Shown here piece by piece: positions 9,849 through 21,846 of a DNA stretch of 64,000 bases. A model generated the notes under the pieces. It was not told the origin of the DNA. It did not search any database and saw nothing but the letters and a program-made list of their open reading frames with translations. Source of the stretch: Sinosporangium album (lineage in GTDB: Bacteria; Actinomycetota; Actinomycetes; Streptosporangiales; Streptosporangiaceae); assembly GCF_900100605.1 (NCBI RefSeq), contig NZ_FNCN01000003.1, positions 186,001 through 250,000 of the forward strand, written 5' to 3'. Made by a program: the position numbers and the translations under genes. Numbering within the stretch: position 1 is the stretch's first letter; each line of letters starts with the position of its first letter.

Positions 9849-10991
9849 TCAGGCCAGCACCCCCGCTGCGCGGAGCCGTTCGGCCTCCTGCGCGGACACG
9901 CCCCACGAGGTCAGGTCGGACAGCCGGGTGGCCGGGGCGAGGTCCGGGGCGGGGGTGCCGAGCAGCCGCGGGGCGGGGGCGGGCTGGGTGACCCCCTCCA
10001 CGGTCACGAAGGAGTTCCTTGCCCTGCTGTGGGGATGCCCGGGAGCCTCGTGCATCTCCAGAACCGGGAAGACGCAGGCGTCGGAGTCGGCGAAGACCTC
10101 CTCCCATTCGGCTCTGGTCTTCGTCGCGAAGGCCGCGGCGAGGCGCTCGCGCAACGCGGGCCAGGCGGACCGGTCGTCGCGGTCGGGCAGGTCGGTGAGC
10201 CCCATCAGCTCGACCGCCTCCGCCCAGAACTGCGGTTCGAGGGCCGCGACCGCGACATAGGCGCTGTCCTTGGTCGTATAGGTGTCGTAGATCGGGGCGC
10301 CGGTGTCGAGCAGGTTCGTGCCGCGCGGTCCCCACCCTTCGGAGGCCGGGCCGCGGTAGAACATCGCGAACAGCAGGGCCGCCCCGTCGGTCATGGCCGC
10401 GTCGACCACGCGTCCCCGCCCGGTGCGGGTCCGCTCGAACAGGGCGAGCACGATGCCGTGGGCGAGCATGAGCCCGCCTCCGGCGAAGTCGCCGAGGATG
10501 TTGAGGGGGGCGGTCGGCTTCTCGCCCTCGCGCCCGAGGGTGGACAGCACGCCGGAGACGGCGAGGTAGTTGAGGTCGTGGCCGGCGGTGTGGGCGAGCG
10601 GCCCCTCCTGCCCCCATCCGGTCAGGCGGCCGTAGACGAGGCCCGGGTTGACGGCGTGGAGGTCGTCGGGTCCGATGCCGAGCCGCTCGGCGACACCTGG
10701 ACGGAACACCTCGATGACCACATCCGCGCGTGCCGCCAGTTCCTTGAACACCGCGGCGCCCTCGGGCGACTTCAGATCCAGGCCGATGGTGCGTTTTCCG
10801 CGGTCCATCACGTCGCGGCGGGGAGTGTCTCCGGCCGCGAGTACGGCGGGCACGCGGTCCACGCGCAGGACCTCGGCACCGTGGTCGGCGAGCATCATGC
10901 CGGCGAACGGCCCGGGGGCCAGCCCGGCCAGCTCCAGAACCCTGACGCCCGCCAGTGGGCCCGTGTGGGGGTCGTCGCTCGGTCGGTTCAT
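9849..10991 (-). CDS. mcr: Alpha-methylacyl-CoA racemase (CaiB/BaiF family)
   Basis: A 380-residue class III CoA-transferase fold protein. The N-terminus LAGVRVLELAGLAPGPFAGM is typical. The pair AGHDLNYLAVSG (His) and NILGDFAGGG (Asp) corresponds to the catalytic His/Asp of alpha-methylacyl-CoA racemase, which interconverts 2R- and 2S-methylacyl-CoA during branched fatty acid and sterol side-chain breakdown. Start ATG 10991 has GGGAGGG four bases upstream. The gene stands alone. The racemase call is preferred over formyl- or succinyl-CoA transferase because of the GHDxNY motif. The tmsAB branched-lipid genes lie about 2.5 kb away, but there is no operon link. Confidence 0.88.
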   Translation of the reverse strand: MNRPSDDPHTGPLAGVRVLELAGLAPGPFAGMMLADHGAEVLRVDRVPAVLAAGDTPRRDVMDRGKRTIGLDLKSPEGAAVFKELAARADVVIEVFRPGVAERLGIGPDDLHAVNPGLVYGRLTGWGQEGPLAHTAGHDLNYLAVSGVLSTLGREGEKPTAPLNILGDFAGGGLMLAHGIVLALFERTRTGRGRVVDAAMTDGAALLFAMFYRGPASEGWGPRGTNLLDTGAPIYDTYTTKDSAYVAVAALEPQFWAEAVELMGLTDLPDRDDRSAWPALRERLAAAFATKTRAEWEEVFADSDACVFPVLEMHEAPGHPHSRARNSFVTVEGVTQPAPAPRLLGTPAPDLAPATRLSDLTSWGVSAQEAERLRAAGVLA

Positions 10992-11446
10992 GGGCCCTCC
11001 CCGGTCTTCAGGCGTCGGTCTTCAGGCGTCGGCCTCGCTCTTCGCGTCCGCGGTTCGCCTGTGGAACCATCTTCGGTCCTGGCGCGCCCGCATAGTGCGA
11101 GGCGAGGGCGGGGCGCCGGTGGGGGGTCGGCCGTGCTCCGTCCGGCGGCAGGTTCGACTCCCGCGTCCGCGTCGGGAGCCGAGTGAGGCAGGGGATCTGC
11201 GAGGAATGTCCTGATCAGAGTGGCACACATATCGATCTTCCTGAAGCGTCCACTGCGAGCACTGCACGCAACGGTCGCCAGTATGGGAAACTTGCGCACG
11301 ATTGGTAGGGATCTAGGGCGTGTTCTTGAAGATCCGAGGGATGCGACCTTGGGAGAGAGCGTCTTCCCCGGGCGACCCGCCGTCTTCGCTCGGCTCGGGA
11401 GCCGGGTGAGGGCGTTCGGCGTCCCGCGGCGACCGAGGGGCTGGAC
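10992..11446. other. Divergent intergenic region, 455 bases
   Basis: The region separates the minus-strand racemase gene from the plus-strand kinase gene and must hold both promoters. No gene is recognised. A T-loop-like string near 11150 was examined for a tRNA and rejected because no acceptor or anticodon stem can be formed. Confidence 0.4.
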
Positions 11447-13021
11447 ATGGTGTCACCGGACGGGCAGAACCTGATCGCCCGGCGTTACCGGCTGCTGCGC
11501 AAACTCGGGCAGGGTGGCATGGGAGCGGTCTGGGAGGGGCACGACGCGCTGCTCGACCGGCAGGTCGCGATCAAAGAGGTGCTGCTCCCGGCCGGGCTCT
11601 CCGGCGTGGAGCGGGAGCGCCAGCTCCAGCGCACCAGCAGAGAGGCCCGGACCGCCGCGAAGATCAACCATTCCGGCATCGTGGCGATCTACGACGTGGC
11701 CGAGCAGGACGGGCGCCCCTGGATCATCATGGAGCTGGTCAAAGCGCCGTCCCTGGACCGTGTGGTGGCCGAGACCGGGTCGGTGCCGACGTGGCAGACG
11801 GCCGACATCGGGCGCCAGGTGCTGTCGGCCCTGATGGCTGCGCATGCGGCCGGGGTCCTGCACAGGGATGTCAAGCCCGCCAACATCCTTGTCACCGCCG
11901 AGGGCCGTGCCGTACTCACCGACTTCGGCATCGCCACGGTGGCGGGCGACAGTTCGCTGACCCAGACCGGGATGCTGACGGGGTCGCCGGCGTTCCTCGC
12001 GCCCGAGCGGGCCCGCGGGGGCGAGACGGGACCGGCGTCGGACCTGTGGTCGCTCGGGGCGACCCTGTACGCGGCGGTGATCGGCAGGTCGCCCTTCGAG
12101 CGCGGCGAGACGATGGCCACGCTGAGCGCGTTGCTGACCGAGGAACCCGACTTCGGCCGCGTGCCTCCGGCGCTCCACCCGGCCCTCAAAGGCATGCTGG
12201 AGCGCGACCCGGCGCGGCGCATCGGCGCGGAAGAGGCCGACCGCCTGCTGGCGGAGGTCGCCGCCCCCGAGGGCGAACGGCGGAGCCGCGGACGGTCCCC
12301 CGGGCGGGGGAGAGGTAGGAGGGCGGCGCCCAAGCCCGGCGGTGGCCGTCTGGCGTTGATCGCCGCGTCGCTGGTCGTGCTGGTCGGCGGTGGCACCACG
12401 GCCATCCTGGCGATGACGTCAGGTGCCGACAAGCAGGCCGACGCGTCCGCCAAGCGCCCGGCCGCGCCCTCGGCGTCCCCGGTGGCGGCGGGGGAGCAGA
12501 CCTCCGCCGCGCCCGCGACGAGTGCCGCCTCGCCGAGCGTGTCGCCAAGCCCGAGCAGGACGCTTTCGCCGTACAAGCGGTATCGGTCGGCGGCGGGCTG
12601 GAGCGTGGACGCCCCGCGGACGTGGCGGGGGAGTGTGAACGAGGGCTACACGCAGTGGGTGCGCAGGGACGGCAAGGCACGCCTGGGCATCGAGGAGATC
12701 AACTCCTACACCGGGGCGATGGAGATCCTCACCGATATGGAGGTCACCCTCAAGCCCCAGGTCGACGACTACGCCCGTGGCTCCATGCGCAACGTCGCCT
12801 GGAGGCACGGCCCCGCCGTGGAGTGGGATTTCACCTTCACCGCCACCGGGCGGGAGGGGCAGTCCTGGCTGAGACCGGGGGTCACCTACCGTGAGCTGCG
12901 GCGTGTGCTGATGGGCGAGGACAGGGCGCTCGTGCTCCAGTGGACGGTCGAGAAGGACGCATGGGTCCAGCAGTTCCCCGCCGCGCGGCAGGTCCTCAGG
13001 AGCCTCACTCCGAAGGGCTAG
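11447..13021 (+). CDS. Transmembrane serine/threonine protein kinase
   Basis: A 524-residue Hanks-type kinase. Visible motifs are the glycine loop GQGGMGAV (21-28), ATP Lys43 in AIKEV, catalytic HRDVKPAN (139-146), DFG 159-161 and APE 185-187. A basic juxtamembrane stretch (278-300) leads into one membrane helix (about 302-323). The Ser/Ala/Pro-rich outer linker is followed by a C-terminal extracellular domain of about 140 residues starting YRSAAGWSVDAP. There are no PASTA repeats, so it is not a PknB orthologue; the outer domain is the likely sensor. Start ATG 11447 has GAGGGG six bases upstream. It is monocistronic by spacing. Confidence 0.93.
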   Translation: MVSPDGQNLIARRYRLLRKLGQGGMGAVWEGHDALLDRQVAIKEVLLPAGLSGVERERQLQRTSREARTAAKINHSGIVAIYDVAEQDGRPWIIMELVKAPSLDRVVAETGSVPTWQTADIGRQVLSALMAAHAAGVLHRDVKPANILVTAEGRAVLTDFGIATVAGDSSLTQTGMLTGSPAFLAPERARGGETGPASDLWSLGATLYAAVIGRSPFERGETMATLSALLTEEPDFGRVPPALHPALKGMLERDPARRIGAEEADRLLAEVAAPEGERRSRGRSPGRGRGRRAAPKPGGGRLALIAASLVVLVGGGTTAILAMTSGADKQADASAKRPAAPSASPVAAGEQTSAAPATSAASPSVSPSPSRTLSPYKRYRSAAGWSVDAPRTWRGSVNEGYTQWVRRDGKARLGIEEINSYTGAMEILTDMEVTLKPQVDDYARGSMRNVAWRHGPAVEWDFTFTATGREGQSWLRPGVTYRELRRVLMGEDRALVLQWTVEKDAWVQQFPAARQVLRSLTPKG

Positions 13022-13295
13022 CCTCCGGGATTTTGTCGGTGCGAACCACTACGCTGGGCTGATCCTTGGAATTCTCGTGAGGGGTCCGGTCGCGATCGCA
13101 AAAACGCCGGAGTTGTAGAGTCGTAGTCTCTTCGCCGCCGGCGAGCACGCGGGAGCAGCGCGGATCCGGGCGATCGCGAGGTCTGTGCGTTCGCCCGTTT
13201 CGCGCGTAAAACCCGTTGCCCTCCTGGTCTGCACTGACTTAGGGATATAACGTGCTAATCGACGATCTCCTGCACAGCTCCGGGGGTGTTGTCCT

Positions 13296-14654
13296 GTGAC
13301 TCGGATGTCAACACACCAGCGAGCCGTAGATCAGATCAAAGAGTCCTATGCGGCGATTCCCGGTGATACCGCGCCGCGCCTGGCCAAGCCCACCACGAAC
13401 CTCTTCAGGTTCAGGGACGACGGCCGCTCGGCGCGGCTCTCGGCCCGCCATCTCGACCAGGTGATCGAGGTCGACCCCGTCTCCATGACCGCCGAGGTGC
13501 AGGGGATGACCACCTACGAGCGGCTGGTGGACGCGACGCTGCCCCACGGGCTCATGCCCTATGTGGTCCCGCAGCTCAAGACCATCACGCTGGGTGGCGC
13601 GGTCACCGGCCTCGGCATCGAGTCGACCAGCTTCCGTGACGGCCTGCCCCACGAGTCGGTGGAGGAGATGGAGATCCTCACCGGTGACGGGCGGGTGGTG
13701 GTGGCCGACGAGACGGGTGAGCACCGCGATCTGTTCCGTGCCTTCCCCAACTCCTACGGCACGCTGGGATACGCCCTCCGGCTGCGCATCAAGTTGAAGC
13801 CGGTGAAGCCGTTCGTCCGCCTGACGCATGTCCCCTTCGGCGACGCCGACAAGTGCATGCTCGCCATGCAGGAGATCTGCGAGCGGGGCGAGCACGACGG
13901 CGAGCCGGTCGACTTCGTGGACGGCGTGTTCTTCGGGCCCGGTGAGCTCTACCTCACCATCGGGCGCTTCTCCGACCATGCTCCGTATGTCTCTGATTAC
14001 ACGGGCATGCGCATTTATTACCAGTCCATCCGCACCCGCACCCGTGACTGGCTGACCGTCCGCGACTACCTCTGGCGGTGGGACACCGACTGGTTCTGGT
14101 GTTCGCGGGCCTTCGGAGTGCAGCAGCCGCTGGTGCGCTCACTGGTGCCGCGCCGATGGCTTCGCTCGGACGTCTACCGCAGACTGGTCGGCCTCGACCG
14201 CAGGCACGGCCTCAGCGCCAGAGTCGACCGCTGGCGCGGCAACCCGGTGCACGAGTCGGTCATCCAGGACGTCGAGGTGCCTGTGTCGCGGGGGGCCGAG
14301 TTCCTGCGGTTCTTCCACGAGAAGGTCGGCATGACCCCGGTCTGGATGTGCCCGCTGAAGGCGGGGGCCGACTGGCCGCTCTACCCGCTCGACGCCGGCC
14401 GGCTCTACGTCAACTTCGGCTTCTGGGGCACCGTGCCACTGCCACGCGGCCAGTTCGACGGCTACCACAACCGCCTGATCGAGAGAGCGGTCCACGATCT
14501 TCAGGGCCACAAGTCGCTCTACTCGACGTCTTTCTACCCTCGCGATGAGTTCTGGCGGTTTTACAACGGCGACGCCTACTGGCCCCTCAAGCGGGCATAC
14601 GATCCGGGCGGCCGATTGCTGGACCTCTATGAGAAGTGTGTACGGGGGCGTTAG
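13296..14654 (+). CDS. tmsA: FAD-dependent reductase for 10-methyl fatty acid synthesis
   Basis: A 452-residue FAD-binding oxidoreductase with an N-terminal PCMH/VAO-type domain. The segment RLSARHLDQVIEVDPVSMTA is followed by TLGGAVTGLGIESTSF, the flavin-binding signature, and FPNSYGTLGYALR. The C-terminal half resembles DHCR24-like reductases. It lies directly upstream of a CFA-type methyltransferase; this pair is the tuberculostearic acid system (TmsA/BfaA, homologue of M. tuberculosis Rv0449c), in which this enzyme reduces the 10-methylene group to 10-methyl. GTG 13296 was chosen; ATG 13305 is possible. The stop codon lies within the ribosome-binding site of the next gene, so translation is probably coupled. 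Confidence 0.85.
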   Translation: MTRMSTHQRAVDQIKESYAAIPGDTAPRLAKPTTNLFRFRDDGRSARLSARHLDQVIEVDPVSMTAEVQGMTTYERLVDATLPHGLMPYVVPQLKTITLGGAVTGLGIESTSFRDGLPHESVEEMEILTGDGRVVVADETGEHRDLFRAFPNSYGTLGYALRLRIKLKPVKPFVRLTHVPFGDADKCMLAMQEICERGEHDGEPVDFVDGVFFGPGELYLTIGRFSDHAPYVSDYTGMRIYYQSIRTRTRDWLTVRDYLWRWDTDWFWCSRAFGVQQPLVRSLVPRRWLRSDVYRRLVGLDRRHGLSARVDRWRGNPVHESVIQDVEVPVSRGAEFLRFFHEKVGMTPVWMCPLKAGADWPLYPLDAGRLYVNFGFWGTVPLPRGQFDGYHNRLIERAVHDLQGHKSLYSTSFYPRDEFWRFYNGDAYWPLKRAYDPGGRLLDLYEKCVRGR

Positions 14655-14667
14655 GGAGGTTGATTCT

Positions 14668-15927
14668 GTGAGTCTGGCGCAGATCTTCGAGAAGGTTGTC
14701 GGAAGCAGGGCGGACATCGAGTTCGTCGCCTATGACGGGAGCTCCGCCGGGCGCTCTGGAGCCGAGGTGCGGGTCGAGGTCAAGTCTCCGGTGGCGGTGG
14801 CCTATCTGGCGCAGGCACCCGGTGAGCTCGGGCTCGCCAGAGCCTACATTTCCGGCCACCTCGACGTGCAGGGCGACATGTACACCCTGCTCGACCGTAT
14901 GTGGTCGCTGACCTTGGACGACCTCACCCTCGGCGAGAAGGTCTCGGCGGTCAGGTCGCTGGGCGTCAAACCCCTGCTGATGCGGGTCTCCCCGCCCCCG
15001 CAGGAGGTACGGCAGAGCGCGATGGCCAAACTGGGCAGCCGCCACGCCAAGCAGCGTGACGCCGAGGCCATCCACCACCACTACGACGTCTCCAACGCCT
15101 TCTATGAGTGGGTCCTCGGCCCCTCCATGGCCTACACGTGCGCGGTCTTCCCGGGTGAGGACGCCACGCTGGAGGAGGCGCAGTTCGCCAAGTTCGACCT
15201 CGTCGCCAAGAAGCTCGACCTCAAGCCCGGCGTGCGTCTGCTCGACGTCGGCTGCGGTTGGGGCGGCATGGTGATGCACGCCGCCCGTGAATACGGGGTC
15301 AAGGCCCTCGGGGTCACCCTGTCCCGACAACAGGCGGAGTGGGCCCAGAAGGCCATCGCCGAGGCGGGGCTCAGCGACCTGGCCGAGGTCAGGTTCATGG
15401 ACTACCGCGATGTGACCGAGACCGACTTCGACGCGGTGAGCTCCATCGGGCTCACCGAGCACATCGGCAAGGACCAGCTTCCCGGCTACTTCGGCTTTCT
15501 CCACGGCAAGCTGAAACCGGGCGGCCGACTTCTGAACCACTGCATCACCAGGCCCACCGGCACGGAGAAGACGATCAACAAGGGCGGCTTCATCAACCGC
15601 TACGTCTTCCCCGACGGCGAGCTGGAGTCGGTCGGCCACCTGATCAGGCAGATGGAGGACCTCGGCTTCGAGATCCGCCACGAGGAGAACCTCCGGGAGC
15701 ACTACGCCAAGACCTTGGAGAGGTGGTGTGCCAACCTCGACGCCCACTGGGACGAGGCGGTCGAGGAGGTCGGCCAGGGCACGGCCCGCGTGTGGCGGCT
15801 CTACATGGCCGGCTGCGTCGTCGGGTTCGAGCGCAACAAGGTGCAGCTCCACCAGGTGCTCGGGGTCAAGCTCCATGGAGACGGCGGTGCCGCGGTGCCG
15901 CTGCGCCCCTCGCTCGGCTGGCCCTGA
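14668..15927 (+). CDS. tmsB: SAM-dependent fatty acid C10 methyltransferase (cyclopropane synthase family)
   Basis: A 419-residue CFA-synthase family methyltransferase. Landmarks are AIHHHYDVSNAFYEWVLG, MAYTCAVFP, the SAM-binding loop LLDVGCGWGG (about residue 190), SIGLTEHIG and NHCITRP. In the Tms pathway it transfers a one-carbon unit from SAM to C10 of a phospholipid-bound oleoyl chain, giving the 10-methylene intermediate that TmsA reduces. Start GTG 14668 has a strong AGGGAGG (14653-14659) that overlaps the tmsA stop codon; spacing is eight bases. A 14-bp hairpin follows at 15954. An ordinary cyclopropane synthase is the alternative, but the tmsA neighbour argues against it. Confidence 0.88.
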   Translation: MSLAQIFEKVVGSRADIEFVAYDGSSAGRSGAEVRVEVKSPVAVAYLAQAPGELGLARAYISGHLDVQGDMYTLLDRMWSLTLDDLTLGEKVSAVRSLGVKPLLMRVSPPPQEVRQSAMAKLGSRHAKQRDAEAIHHHYDVSNAFYEWVLGPSMAYTCAVFPGEDATLEEAQFAKFDLVAKKLDLKPGVRLLDVGCGWGGMVMHAAREYGVKALGVTLSRQQAEWAQKAIAEAGLSDLAEVRFMDYRDVTETDFDAVSSIGLTEHIGKDQLPGYFGFLHGKLKPGGRLLNHCITRPTGTEKTINKGGFINRYVFPDGELESVGHLIRQMEDLGFEIRHEENLREHYAKTLERWCANLDAHWDEAVEEVGQGTARVWRLYMAGCVVGFERNKVQLHQVLGVKLHGDGGAAVPLRPSLGWP

Positions 15928-17524
<1,597 letters not shown>

Positions 17525-17545
17525 AGCACGCCCATGGGCCGGGGC

Positions 17546-18796
17546 TCAGGAAGCCGCCAGTCCGATTCTGCGGAACACCGTGTTGACGTCGGGGAGCAAT
17601 TGCTTCTTGCTCTCCGGCACGGACATGTAGATGATCGCCGGCAGGTCCTCGCCGGTGCTCAGTGCGGCCACCACCATGGTCGTCTTATCCTGCCCGGCGG
17701 TCACCTGCCAGGCCGAGAGCTCCCCGGGCAGGCCCTGTACGGCGAGGGCCTGCTGGGCGATCTTCCTGATCTGGTTGCCCGGGGGGAACAGTTTCTGGCG
17801 GGCCTGGAAGGCGACGGCGCTGATCACCGGGGAGAGGTTCTCCGGCGAGCTGTACCTCGCCTTGAGCCGCTCGGGAAGCGGGCCCGACATCACCTGCGCG
17901 TACTGCGCCTTCCCCGTGTTGTCGCGGCCGGCCGCGACGTACTGCCGGGTGGCGAAGCCGTACGTGGTCTTGACGGTGGGGCGGCTGTCGAGCTGCCAGG
18001 GGCCGCCGAGCCGGGGGAGCGTGATGGCCGCCGCCGAGTCGGTGAGCGTGCCCGCGACGGGAGACGCGTTCCCGGGGAAGCGAGGCAGCTTGCTGAGGGA
18101 CTGCGGGCGCGTGGTCGCGGGGCCGGAGGAGGGGGCGGCCTTCCCGGACACGCCCTCGCCGGCGGGTTCGTCCTCACCGGCGAACGGGCCGGCGAGGAAC
18201 GCCCAGGCCAGGGCGGCGATCAGTGCCACGGCGAGCGTTCCGGCCAGCGCGAAGACCCAGATCGGCTTGCCGCGCGGTTCGAGGTCGTCCTCGTCGCCGA
18301 TCTGCTCGTAGTTCTCACCGAAGACGGTGTTCCACAGCTCCTGCTGGCGGGCCGGGGGCGGTGTCTTGGGGCCGCTGATCTGACCGGCGGTCACGAACGG
18401 CTTGTAAGGGTCGGCCGGGTCCCTGCCGAGGGCGGCCCCCGGTGCCGCTCCCGGCGGGGCGCCGGGAGCGGGGCCCGGCGCGGGTCCGGGCGGGGATCCG
18501 GGGGCGGTCCCCGGGGCGGTGCCGCCGGGCGCTCGTCCCGGGGCGGGAGGCCGGAGTCCCGGGTCGGTGCCCTCACCGGGCTCGCCGCCTCTGCGGAAGG
18601 ACTGCGCGGGAGGCTGATCGCCCGGCCACGACTGAGACTGGGGGGCGCCGCCGCCGCGCGGGGGTCGCGGGGGTGCGGTGCCGCCGGACGCGGAGGCGGG
18701 CTCCTGCCGTACCGGCCGGGATGGACGAGCCTCGGAGTCGGGAACTTCCGGCCAGGCCGGGGCCCCATGCGATGGACTCGGGTGCTCCGGGGCCAT
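17546..18796 (-). CDS. Proline-rich one-pass membrane protein of unknown function
   Basis: About 416 residues. The N-terminal half is a low-complexity Pro/Gly/Ala-rich cytoplasmic region (about 1-150) ending in KPFVTAGQISGPKTPPPARQ. A short acidic stretch follows, then one membrane helix (IWVFALAGTLAVALIAALAW, about 180-200). The outer domain of about 200 residues includes LGGPWQLDSRPTVKTTYGFATRQYV. Start ATG 18796 was chosen because GGGAGG lies ten bases upstream; the open frame extends to 19018, but that extension contains a TTA codon and weak third-position bias. The type II membrane layout is seen in many uncharacterised actinomycete proteins; no function is assigned. Confidence 0.75.
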   Translation of the reverse strand: MAPEHPSPSHGAPAWPEVPDSEARPSRPVRQEPASASGGTAPPRPPRGGGAPQSQSWPGDQPPAQSFRRGGEPGEGTDPGLRPPAPGRAPGGTAPGTAPGSPPGPAPGPAPGAPPGAAPGAALGRDPADPYKPFVTAGQISGPKTPPPARQQELWNTVFGENYEQIGDEDDLEPRGKPIWVFALAGTLAVALIAALAWAFLAGPFAGEDEPAGEGVSGKAAPSSGPATTRPQSLSKLPRFPGNASPVAGTLTDSAAAITLPRLGGPWQLDSRPTVKTTYGFATRQYVAAGRDNTGKAQYAQVMSGPLPERLKARYSSPENLSPVISAVAFQARQKLFPPGNQIRKIAQQALAVQGLPGELSAWQVTAGQDKTTMVVAALSTGEDLPAIIYMSVPESKKQLLPDVNTVFRRIGLAAS

Positions 18797-19201
18797 TCTC
18801 GCCGTACCTCCCGCTGTTGTGCCCGGATTGTGGGTGGTCGGCATGATCTCATGTGACACGGGGGGTTCCGCAGGTAAACCGGAGAAGCCTCCACGGAACT
18901 GCAGGCCAGTGGGGTCGGTGGGCGGATCCTGCATGGGGAGCCCTTGCTCCGCGGGATCGGGCCCCTGCCCCGGTTCAGATGAGTGCACCACGGCGCAAAG
19001 AGTAGACCGGAGGGACAACAGAGGTCACAACGGATTTATCACCATCGTGTCTCGCTGACCTTGGGCAACGGTTCACGGCGCTTGGCTCCGCCGTACGAGC
19101 ACCCGTCATGTTTGTGGTCTTTTGGCGGTAATAGGCCGCCTGGCTTGGGTTGATCTGCAGTGGCCATCCTGCCGGGTTGCGAACTGCGCTAGTCTTGGCA
19201 T
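18797..19201. other. Divergent promoter region, 405 bases
   Basis: The region lies between the proline-rich membrane protein gene and the leuS leader. TAGTCT at 19190-19195 fits a -10 box whose predicted transcription start would coincide with the leader ATG at 19202. No gene is seen. Confidence 0.35.
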
Positions 19202-19240
19202 ATGCGTTCCGCGACTCTGCTTAGCGGGCCGCGCCGGTAG
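19202..19240 (+). CDS. Candidate leaderless leader peptide of leuS (tandem Leu codons)
   Basis: A 12-codon frame encoding MRSATLLSGPRR, with adjacent leucine codons CTG and CTT at 19217-19222. There is no Shine-Dalgarno sequence, but TAGTCT (19190-19195) would start transcription at about the ATG, so the peptide could be translated leaderless, which is common in actinobacteria. It is followed by an 8-bp inverted repeat (19228-19235 with 19259-19266) and a terminator-like hairpin before leuS. The arrangement suggests ribosome-mediated attenuation responding to Leu-tRNA charging. This is inference from layout; the exact alternative folding is not clear. Confidence 0.45.
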   Translation: MRSATLLSGPRR

Positions 19241-19268
19241 GGCTGAGTTCCGCCCACTGGCGCGGCGA

Positions 19269-19299
19269 CCCCTCGTTTGTGCGAACGGGGGGTTTTCTT
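19269..19299 (+). terminator. Attenuator terminator in the leuS 5' leader
   Basis: A 9-bp stem (19269-19277 with 19284-19292, one G-U pair) with a six-base loop is followed by TTTTCTT. It sits 29 bases after the leader-peptide stop and 28 bases before leuS. No plus-strand gene lies upstream that would need a terminator here, so it most likely attenuates leuS. Confidence 0.65.
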
Positions 19300-19327
19300 A
19301 TGGGCGATCAATCGAGGGAAGTCACGA

Positions 19328-21790
<2,463 letters not shown>

Positions 21791-21798
21791 AGGCCGAT

Positions 21799-21836
21799 CT
21801 TGTACGGCACAGCCCGCGTGGGCTGTGCCGTACAAG
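21799..21836. terminator. Bidirectional terminator between leuS and the aminotransferase gene
   Basis: A perfect 17-bp inverted repeat (21799-21815 and 21820-21836) with loop GCGT lies between convergent stops at 21790 and 21847. It is symmetric, so it can serve both strands. Confidence 0.85.
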
Positions 21837-21846
21837 ACTGTGCACG

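Noticed and set aside
11100-11175. tRNA-like T-loop (GGTTCGACTCC) near 11150
   Set aside because: No matching acceptor stem, anticodon arm or D-loop can be formed upstream, and one T-stem pair is mismatched.
18797-19018. N-terminal extension of the proline-rich membrane protein
   Set aside because: The frame is open, but it includes a TTA codon and many A/T third positions, and a better ribosome-binding site precedes ATG 18796.
19202-19299. T-box riboswitch in the leuS leader
   Set aside because: The leader is too short and lacks a T-box-like AGGGUGGNACCGCG sequence; the peptide-plus-terminator reading fits better.
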